Below the pieces are notes generated by a model that did not search any database, had not been told where the DNA came from, and worked only from the letters and a program-made list of their open reading frames with translations. A stretch of DNA of 8,799 nucleotides. It comes from Saprospiraceae bacterium (GTDB lineage Bacteria; Bacteroidota; Bacteroidia; Chitinophagales; Saprospiraceae). The translations under genes were made by a program, and so were the position numbers. Of this stretch, positions 1 to 5,804 are shown piece by piece; the first letter of the stretch is position 1; each line of letters starts with the position of its first letter. The stretch covers positions 1 through 8,799 of the forward strand of contig JADZFP010000335.1 in NCBI GenBank assembly GCA_020849825.1. The letters are read 5' to 3'.

Positions 1-1
1 C

Positions 2-358
2 GATGGCGAATTGCAGGAACTGACCCTGTTGTTTGTACACTATTTGCTCAGAAAACGCGGCCAAAGAGTCGTTTATCTCGGGCAGGGTAATTCGATCGGC
101 GATCTGCGCGACGCCTGCCAGGCGGTCAGGCCCGATTATGTCTTCACGATTTTACAAGAGCCTTTGCCCCGGCAGTCGATCCAAAGCTACGTGGATCAAA
201 TTGCCCAGCTGTTGCCTGGCGGGCGGTTGCTGGTCACCGGCGCCCAGGTGTTTATCGGGCCGCTCAAATTGCCCGACAATGTGCGGGTACTCAACGGCCT
301 GCCCGATACCATGCAGTTTCTGGACACGCTCCAGATCAGGCAAATTTCAGCGCGTTAA
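2..358 (+). CDS. MerR-family regulator with B12-binding-like domain, C-terminal fragment
   Basis: The gene is open at the left window edge and ends at TAA 356-358, so only about 118 C-terminal residues are seen. They read as the Rossmann-like cobalamin-binding domain attached to many Bacteroidota MerR regulators (LitR/CarH-like): an amphipathic helix (ELTLLFVHYLL), then VVYLGQGNSIGDL, a PDYVFT strand, and a final GGRLLVTGAQV strand followed by LPDNVRVLNGL. In the family an N-terminal winged helix-turn-helix binds DNA and this domain senses or stabilises oligomers. Here the position that normally carries the B12-ligand histidine (GE-x-H-E-x-G) reads Gln (codon 14-16) and the following Gly is Thr, so cofactor binding is doubtful. 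Its 3' end converges with the minus-strand EAD-like gene, 7 bp apart. The family call is from motif recall; the DNA-binding half cannot be checked here. Confidence 0.78.
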   Translation, partial: DGELQELTLLFVHYLLRKRGQRVVYLGQGNSIGDLRDACQAVRPDYVFTILQEPLPRQSIQSYVDQIAQLLPGGRLLVTGAQVFIGPLKLPDNVRVLNGLPDTMQFLDTLQIRQISAR

Positions 359-365
359 GGCTCTT

Positions 366-1277
366 TTACTGCAAATTTTCATTTACCCTGGTCAACAATG
401 CCGCTTCCCGGGCATTTGGTTCCTTTATTTTTTCCAGCCATTTTTTCGCCAGCGGCAAATTGTCGGCCCGGATGGCCATCAGGGCGCACACGGAGAAAAT
501 GGCATCGTCGAGCGTCCTTTTGATCAAAGCACCCGATTGCAATTCGGTAATGTTGCCAAAAGCCTGAAAGCCGGTACTGACGCTATTCGATTCATTTTGG
601 GCAAATACGTAATTGATATCCACACGGGTGGAATCGTCGGTGGCATAAATTCCCCAGATCACCAGATCGGCGCCGCAATCACGCCCCATTCGGGCGGCAT
701 CCGCATTGTCGGGGTTGCGGCGACTGGCCGACAGTGAAGCGTAGACTTCCACTTTGACAGGCAACTGGTTGTCGCCGGTGCGCTGTCGGATGACCTTTTG
801 CAGCACGATTTCGGGCGCCTGATCATTGCCACCCACCTTTTGAAAAGGCAGAATCATGACGCGAAGGCCATTGGCCCCGCTAAAATCGGGGCATTGTTCT
901 TTGTTTTTGAATACAAACAAGACCAGGGTCACTATTGCGACCAGCGCAACCGCCGCAACCGCCCAGACCTTGCGACGTCGGCCCGAGGCGGCTGACACAG
1001 GGATTTTGCCCGATTGCATGTCGGTAAGCAAACCCAGCAGCGCGTCGTTGATCTGGTTATACTCGCGTTGGGCATCCTGCGGAGCGATCAGGCCTTTGAA
1101 TTCTTTTTGCCGAACGGCGCCATAACGCGCTTCCAGGCCGTGCAGCAGCTCGAGCGTGGCGTGTTGCCCGGGCGGCTTTTGTTCTTCCAAATACAGGCGA
1201 AGGGTCTCCAGCGCAGCGCCGGTATCGCCCTGGCGCAAGAGAGCCCTGACCGCTTCAATTGTTGACTGTAGTTCCAT
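366..1277 (-). CDS. EAD11-like domain membrane protein with exported C-terminal domain
   Basis: This 303-residue protein has three visible parts. Residues 5-88 are helical and resemble effector-associated domain 11 (EAD11): a basic-helix LLRQGDTGAALETLRLYL start, then HGLEARYGAVRQKEFKGLIAP and the NQINDALLGLL ending. Residues 100-103 (RRRK) precede one transmembrane helix at about 104-123, which by the positive-inside rule puts EAD in the cytoplasm and the rest in the periplasm. Residues 137-260 form an alpha/beta domain starting GLRVMILPF with a later CGADLVIWGIY strand, vaguely like TolB-N/CsgG-type domains. The last 40 residues (LMAIRADNLPLAKKWLEKI) look like a single TPR-like helix pair. 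EADs are known as adaptors linking sensors to effectors in bacterial conflict systems; a signalling or sensing role here is inference. No caspase, TIR, NACHT or STAND domain is present in it or next to it. ATG is the first good start; there is no Shine-Dalgarno. The strong terminator upstream suggests its own promoter, though I see no clear one. Confidence 0.72.
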   Translation of the reverse strand: MELQSTIEAVRALLRQGDTGAALETLRLYLEEQKPPGQHATLELLHGLEARYGAVRQKEFKGLIAPQDAQREYNQINDALLGLLTDMQSGKIPVSAASGRRRKVWAVAAVALVAIVTLVLFVFKNKEQCPDFSGANGLRVMILPFQKVGGNDQAPEIVLQKVIRQRTGDNQLPVKVEVYASLSASRRNPDNADAARMGRDCGADLVIWGIYATDDSTRVDINYVFAQNESNSVSTGFQAFGNITELQSGALIKRTLDDAIFSVCALMAIRADNLPLAKKWLEKIKEPNAREAALLTRVNENLQ

Positions 1278-1331
1278 AGTTTGTGCTTTCAGGGAGGTTC
1301 AGTGGGTAAAAATGCGGGTTTTTTAGGTATT

Positions 1332-1372
1332 AAACAAAAGAGGCTGCCCGATTGGAGCAGCCTCTTTTGTTT
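1332..1372 (-). terminator. Intrinsic terminator of the PpiD-like gene
   Basis: A perfect 16-bp inverted repeat (1332-1347 pairing with 1357-1372) closes a 9-nt loop. The inner part of the stem is GC-rich (GAGGCTGC) and the outer part is A/T-rich, so on the minus strand the hairpin ends in CTTTTGTTTAAT. It begins 20 bp after the isomerase stop codon and lies 54 bp before the start of the EAD-like gene. The stem is symmetrical enough to work on either strand, but no plus-strand gene ends here, so its job is to stop ppiD transcription. Confidence 0.9.
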
Positions 1373-1391
1373 GTATGAATACCGTACCGGC

Positions 1392-3503
1392 TTAGAAGAA
1401 GCGGTTCCGGAAGTCTTTGATTTCTGCGTTTTTCTTGATCTCCGTCATCAGGTTCATACGGACCGGCGAAGCCGACATCGACGATACCTGGCGGCGGGCG
1501 TAACTCAGGTCGGGCGGAATGGTGACCTGGGTGCGATCGGAAATCGGTTGAACCAGGAATACGCCCGTATTACCGGCAATCGGACCGCCGACTGCATCTT
1601 TGGAAATCGAGAAAGCAATACCGTATACACGGGGTTCCTGGCCCATATTGGGCGAAGTAGCCTGGCCGAAGTTTGTCATTTTGGCGGTATCTACCGTGAC
1701 TTGCCATTGGCTGGCAAAGGCGTTCAGGTCGCTTTTGTTGGTGGTTTTTTCGATAATGGCCTTCGCTTTTTTGCGATTGCGCACTTCTGCATCGACGCGC
1801 GGCTGGCCTCTGATGGTTTCCACCGTGGCCTCTCCAGCCGGTACGATGGATTTCAGGGCGGCGACAACGTACTGGCTGTTGTAGTATACGCCTTGCTGGC
1901 GAATCGGGAAGATTTCCTTGCTGACGTCGCCTACTTTGGTTTTTTTGTCAAAAGCCCAGCGGATTATTTCGCGGGAACCGTCGCCGGCAATAGCCTGGCC
2001 GATAGAGAAGTCGTTGATTTTGACGAAAGGCGAGGTTTGAATCTGGAAGCCTTGCTGCGGCGCCATGTTTTGCAGGTCGCTCAGCGTTTTGGCCTGCTGC
2101 GACAGGGCGGCGGCTTTGTCTTCAAACGCCTGCTGGGTAGCATCGCTCGGCGACAGTTCGCTGTTGAGGAATACGCAGCGGACGCGGGCTTCCTTGCCCA
2201 GGAATTTTTTGCCGGTGATCTGGATCAGGTGCCAGCCAAACTGGGTGGAGACCTTGTAGAGTTTGCCTTCTTCGCCGGTATTGAACAGTACGTTGTTGAA
2301 TTCGGGCACGGTACGGCCATAAGCCATGTAACCGAGTTCGCCGCCTTTGACGGCCGAGCCGGGGTCCTGGCTGTTGCGAACGGCCAGAGAGTCGAAGCGC
2401 GCTTTGCCGCTTTCGATGAGGGCGCGGAGGCTGTCGATCTTGCGTTCGCTGGCCGGCGTGGCGTCACGAATAAGGATGTGACGGGCCTGAACGGAGTCGG
2501 GCATCAGTTTGCGATCGAGCACCTTGGCGATGGTGAAGTTGCCAGCTTCAAAAAACGGACCGATGATCGTACCTACCGGCACTTTCATCAGGCTGTCGGC
2601 CATCGAGAGGGGCAGCTGATCCTTGGTACGGAAGTCGGAATCGTATACGCCGTTGTTGGCCGCAGCGTAGGTAGAATCGTTGGTGGTGGTGCGCAGGCCG
2701 TCGAGCAGTTTGGTTACAGCATCGCGGGCGGAAGCGCTGTCGGCGGCAGAGGGTGCGATATTGATCACGGCATAGGTGAGCATACGCGTCTCTTCCTGCT
2801 GGTCAAACACGCCCGGCATTTCTTTAAGATAAGCCTCGTAGTCGGCATCCGTGAGTTGGATTTCCGTATCCGGAATACGCTCGTACGGTACGCGGGCGAA
2901 GGTAAAGTCGAGGCGTTCGTTGGTTTCACGGAAGGCGACTTCTGCTTGCCAGGTAGGCGTATACATGCCTTTGGTCACCATGGCGAACATTTTGTCCTGC
3001 AAACGCTGCTTGACGATTTCTTTTTCCTGGATCGACCAGTAAGCGCGGTATTGCGGGTCGGTAAACTGACCGCCCTCGATAGCCGCCTTGATCTGCATCA
3101 GGTTTTGCATATTGACCCGGCCGGTTTCGTCTTTAAAACGATCCGCGATAATCGGGCTGAGGTTGTCGCCAAATTCGAGGTCTTTCAACTCGTCAGCCGG
3201 CACACCCAAACCGATTTCGTCGGCGATATCGGTCATGATGGCATTTTCAACAAAATAGTTCCACACCTGGGTGCGAACCTGGTAGGGGTTGCTGCGCGCA
3301 TTGGTGTACACCAGTTTCTCGTAGGTGTCGAAATCAGAGCGCTTGATTTCCTGACCGTTTACTTTGCCAATGGTGTTGACATCCCCTGCGCTGTTGCGCT
3401 GGATGTTGGAATAAATTTCCATCGCAATGAACCCGCCAAGGGCCAGGGTCATGAGGACAATGAGTATCCAACCGTTTTTCCGAATCGTTCCGATTAAGGC
3501 CAT
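1392..3503 (-). CDS. ppiD: Membrane-anchored periplasmic peptidyl-prolyl isomerase, PpiD/SurA-like
   Basis: This 703-residue protein catalyses proline cis-trans isomerisation and acts as a chaperone for proteins crossing the inner membrane. Residues 1-10 are short and basic, 11-29 form a single transmembrane anchor, and 40-185 form the SurA-N-like chaperone region (GKVNGQEIKRSDFDTYEKL, VRTQVWNYFVENAIMTDIA). A canonical parvulin domain lies at about 335-433, with QARHILI (His342), a SQDPGSAVKGGELGYM core and FGWHLIQI (His425), the two conserved histidines being present. Residues 505-655 look like a second, degenerate parvulin-like unit lacking those motifs. E. coli PpiD is 623 residues with one parvulin domain, so this is somewhat longer. 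The start is supported by AGGAG four bases before the ATG. The gene is transcribed alone: divergent from GH65 and closed by a terminator. Bacteroidota often carry several such proteins, so the symbol rests on architecture rather than proven orthology. Confidence 0.9.
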   Translation of the reverse strand: MALIGTIRKNGWILIVLMTLALGGFIAMEIYSNIQRNSAGDVNTIGKVNGQEIKRSDFDTYEKLVYTNARSNPYQVRTQVWNYFVENAIMTDIADEIGLGVPADELKDLEFGDNLSPIIADRFKDETGRVNMQNLMQIKAAIEGGQFTDPQYRAYWSIQEKEIVKQRLQDKMFAMVTKGMYTPTWQAEVAFRETNERLDFTFARVPYERIPDTEIQLTDADYEAYLKEMPGVFDQQEETRMLTYAVINIAPSAADSASARDAVTKLLDGLRTTTNDSTYAAANNGVYDSDFRTKDQLPLSMADSLMKVPVGTIIGPFFEAGNFTIAKVLDRKLMPDSVQARHILIRDATPASERKIDSLRALIESGKARFDSLAVRNSQDPGSAVKGGELGYMAYGRTVPEFNNVLFNTGEEGKLYKVSTQFGWHLIQITGKKFLGKEARVRCVFLNSELSPSDATQQAFEDKAAALSQQAKTLSDLQNMAPQQGFQIQTSPFVKINDFSIGQAIAGDGSREIIRWAFDKKTKVGDVSKEIFPIRQQGVYYNSQYVVAALKSIVPAGEATVETIRGQPRVDAEVRNRKKAKAIIEKTTNKSDLNAFASQWQVTVDTAKMTNFGQATSPNMGQEPRVYGIAFSISKDAVGGPIAGNTGVFLVQPISDRTQVTIPPDLSYARRQVSSMSASPVRMNLMTEIKKNAEIKDFRNRFF

Positions 3504-3507
3504 TTTA

Positions 3508-3512
3508 CTCCT
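3508..3512 (-). promoter_or_regulatory. Shine-Dalgarno of ppiD-like gene
   Basis: On the minus strand AGGAG is followed by TAAA and then the ATG at 3503. It is the only clear Shine-Dalgarno sequence among the genes of this window; the other starts have A/T-rich leaders, as is common in Bacteroidota. It fixes the isomerase start at 3503. Confidence 0.65.
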
Positions 3513-3548
3513 AATTAACTGAAAATCAGAATTTTAAATACAAAAAGA

Positions 3549-3580
3549 TTACCTTTCAAAAAAAGCAGGCACAAAGGTAA
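3549..3580. repeat. Small inverted repeat in the divergent intergenic region
   Basis: TTACCTTT (3549-3556) and AAAGGTAA (3573-3580) form a perfect 8-bp inverted repeat 16 bases apart. The right arm overlaps the ppiD-like -7 element. The left arm gives TACCTTTC on the plus strand, one base from the same consensus and facing GH65. It could be an operator for a dimeric regulator, a pair of divergent -7 elements, or chance in an A/T-rich region. In the rest of 3504-3727 I see no convincing plus-strand promoter or RNA element. Confidence 0.35.
3572..3579 (-). promoter_or_regulatory. Bacteroidota-type -7 element upstream of ppiD-like gene
   Basis: The minus strand reads TACCTTTG, an exact match to the Bacteroidota primary-sigma -7 consensus TAnnTTTG, and lies 68 bp before the isomerase start. 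It would give a leader of about 60 nt, ending in the Shine-Dalgarno site. No good -33 TTTG box is found 19-21 bases further upstream, only a T-rich run, so the promoter call rests on the -7 element alone. Confidence 0.45.
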
Positions 3581-3727
3581 ACGTTCGGGGCAGAAAAAAG
3601 GAAGATTTTTAAAAAACATGCGTGTTTTGGACGTTTGAGGTTTTTTACGACGATCAAAATTAGTGGGCGCTACAACCGGAATACGCTACATTTCGTCAGT
3701 TTTCAAACAACAACATCTCTCGGTTTT

Positions 3728-5788
3728 ATGAAGATTGCTACGCTTTCATTGCCCCTTGTATTGGCGCTTGTTTTCACGCTTGGGGGCCGCGACCTTGCCA
3801 TCGGGCAGCAAACGCCCGACCCCTGGCTGATCGTTGCCGAGAACATCGACCCCTCTAATTATTACGGCATCACGGTCGCCAATGGCATGATCGGCCTGGT
3901 TTCTTCCCCCGAACCCATGAAAATGTCGACCGTTGTACTCAACGGCGCCTACGACAACTACCTGCGCGGGCGGGTGTCGAACATCCTCAAAGGTTTCAAC
4001 TTCGTCAACATGAACCTCGACGTCGACGGCCGGCGCATCGGCCGGCGCGACATTGCCAATTACCGCCAGACGCTCGACATGCGCCAGGCCCAACTCACCA
4101 CCACCTTCGAGGTGGGCGACCAGATTTCGGTCAGCCATTCGGTCATGGCCCTGCGGCACCTGCCTTTTTGCGCCCTGAGCATCGTCGAAATCAAAGCCAA
4201 AAAAGACGTCGTCATCACACCGGCCGCCGTCATAGAAGCGCCTGAAATGTTGCAGGACGTGCGCAACTACTACGCCGAGATCGACCGTCCGCACGTGCTC
4301 ATCCCGCTGCTGACCTCGGTGGGCCAGTCGCCCACGGGACGCTACACGGTGGCAGCCAGCACGAGTTTTATTTTTGAAGAAAAACACGGCATGGAGCCCG
4401 ACCTGATTCACGAAGACTGGGACTACAACATGCACCTGCTCAAATTCAACAAACGCCTGAAAGCCGGCGAAACCTACCGCTTTGCCGTGGTGGGCACCGT
4501 CATCTCCTCGGCGCACGTGGCCGACGCCCACAACGAAGCTGAACGCCTGACCATCTACGCGGCCCTGGAAAAAACCGACCGCCTCCTCAATCGCCACCGC
4601 GCCGAATGGGACCGCCTGTGGGCATCCGATATCGTCATCGAAGGCGACGTGGAGGCCACGCGCGACGTGCATTCCGCCATGTATCACCTCTATTCCTTCG
4701 CCCGCGAAGGCACCGCCCTCAGCCTTTCGCCTATGGGCCTTTCTGGCCTGGGCTACAACGGCCACGTGTTCTGGGATACCGAACTCTGGATGTACCCGCC
4801 GCTGCTCGTTCTGCACCCCGAAATCGCGCGCTCCCTGCTCGAATTTCGATACAATCTGCTCGACGAAGCCAAACAAAACGCTTTCGAACACGGCTATCGG
4901 GGCGCCATGTATCCCTGGGAAAGCACCACGACCGGCCAGGAAGAAACCCCCGTTTGGGCCCTGACCGGCCCGTTTCAGCAGCACATCACCGGCTGCGTGG
5001 GCTGGGCAGCCTGGCAATACTATCTGGTGACCAAAGACAAAGTCTGGCTCCGCGAGCGCGGCTGGCCCATCCTGAAAGAAGTAGCCGATTTCTGGGCTTC
5101 CCGCGTCGAACGCAACGGCCCCGGCCGCTACGACATCAACAACGTGATCGGCGCCAACGAATGGCAGGAAAACATCGACAACAACGCCTTCACCAACGGC
5201 ATGGCCATCACCGTGCTGCGCTATGCCGGCGACGACGCCCGCGAACTGGGCCTCGAACCCAACCCCGACTGGGCGCACGTGGCCGACAATATCCCCATCC
5301 TCAAATTTCCCGACGGCACCACCCGCGAAAACGCCAGCTACGACGGCGTTACGATCAAACAAGCCGACGTCAACCTGCTCGCTTACCCGCTCAAAGTCGT
5401 CACCGACCCCGTCCAGATCAAAAAAGACCTCGACTACTACGAACCCCGCATGGCCAAAGACGGCCCCGCCATGGGCAACGCCATCCTGGCTGTATCGGCC
5501 GCCCGCAACGGCGACGCCGAACGCGCCTACGAACTTTGGGTAAAAAGTTACAAACCCAACGAAGTGCCGCCCTTCGGCGTACTGGCCGAAACCGCCGGCG
5601 GTACCAACCCCTACTTCGCCACCGGGGCCGGCGGCTTTTTACAGGCCACGATCATGGGCTTCGGCGGGCTCGACATCACGCCGCAGGGCATCGTTCGGGT
5701 AAAGACCAAACTGCCCAAGCGCTGGAAGGGGATGACCATTATCGGCGTGGGGGTGGAGCGAAAGACTTTTTCTATCAGCAACCATTAA
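3728..5788 (+). CDS. Secreted GH65 glycoside hydrolase (PGGHG/kojibiose hydrolase-like)
   Basis: This 686-residue enzyme carries a signal peptide (1-26, likely cut at AIG|QQ) and so should act in the periplasm or outside. Residues 34-295 form the GH65 N-terminal beta-sandwich and 310-645 the (alpha/alpha)6 barrel. Recognisable GH65 blocks are GHVFWDTELWMYP (345-357), GYRGAMYPWES (389-399), the general-acid block IGANEWQENIDNNAFTN with Glu478 as likely acid, and KQADVNLL (544-551). Phosphorylases have HDSSLS-type phosphate-binding residues after KQAD; here the region reads KDGPAMGNAI, as in animal PGGHG (GPAMTW), and AETAGG offers Glu621 as the likely general base. This fits an inverting alpha-glucosidase acting on alpha-1,2-glucosides such as kojibiose or glucosyl-galactose; the substrate is inferred. 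An in-frame TTG at 3635 would add 31 residues but would bury the signal peptide, so ATG 3728 is preferred. It is followed after 16 bp by the delta-60 gene, probably one operon. Third codon positions are very C-rich. Confidence 0.88.
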   Translation: MKIATLSLPLVLALVFTLGGRDLAIGQQTPDPWLIVAENIDPSNYYGITVANGMIGLVSSPEPMKMSTVVLNGAYDNYLRGRVSNILKGFNFVNMNLDVDGRRIGRRDIANYRQTLDMRQAQLTTTFEVGDQISVSHSVMALRHLPFCALSIVEIKAKKDVVITPAAVIEAPEMLQDVRNYYAEIDRPHVLIPLLTSVGQSPTGRYTVAASTSFIFEEKHGMEPDLIHEDWDYNMHLLKFNKRLKAGETYRFAVVGTVISSAHVADAHNEAERLTIYAALEKTDRLLNRHRAEWDRLWASDIVIEGDVEATRDVHSAMYHLYSFAREGTALSLSPMGLSGLGYNGHVFWDTELWMYPPLLVLHPEIARSLLEFRYNLLDEAKQNAFEHGYRGAMYPWESTTTGQEETPVWALTGPFQQHITGCVGWAAWQYYLVTKDKVWLRERGWPILKEVADFWASRVERNGPGRYDINNVIGANEWQENIDNNAFTNGMAITVLRYAGDDARELGLEPNPDWAHVADNIPILKFPDGTTRENASYDGVTIKQADVNLLAYPLKVVTDPVQIKKDLDYYEPRMAKDGPAMGNAILAVSAARNGDAERAYELWVKSYKPNEVPPFGVLAETAGGTNPYFATGAGGFLQATIMGFGGLDITPQGIVRVKTKLPKRWKGMTIIGVGVERKTFSISNH

Positions 5789-5804
5789 ATAAATCAATTA
5801 AACC

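Noticed and set aside
1332..1372. Riboswitch or attenuator for the EAD-like gene
   Set aside because: The hairpin is a simple perfect stem with T-rich exit immediately after the ppiD-like stop; no alternative antiterminator stem is visible in the 54 bp before the EAD start.
1281..3497. A 738-residue plus-strand open frame covering the ppiD-like gene
   Set aside because: It is exactly antisense to a gene with clear parvulin motifs and a Shine-Dalgarno site. Its translation shows no domain I recognise, and such long antisense frames are common where codon third positions are GC-rich.
3635..3727. TTG start giving a 31-residue extension of the GH65 protein
   Set aside because: The extension would place a non-hydrophobic stretch before a good signal peptide; ATG 3728 gives a normal exported N-terminus.
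3746..5362. A 538-residue minus-strand open frame across the GH65 gene
   Set aside because: It is a codon-bias shadow: G/V/A/F/H-rich with no recognisable motif, and opposite a gene with all GH65 blocks.
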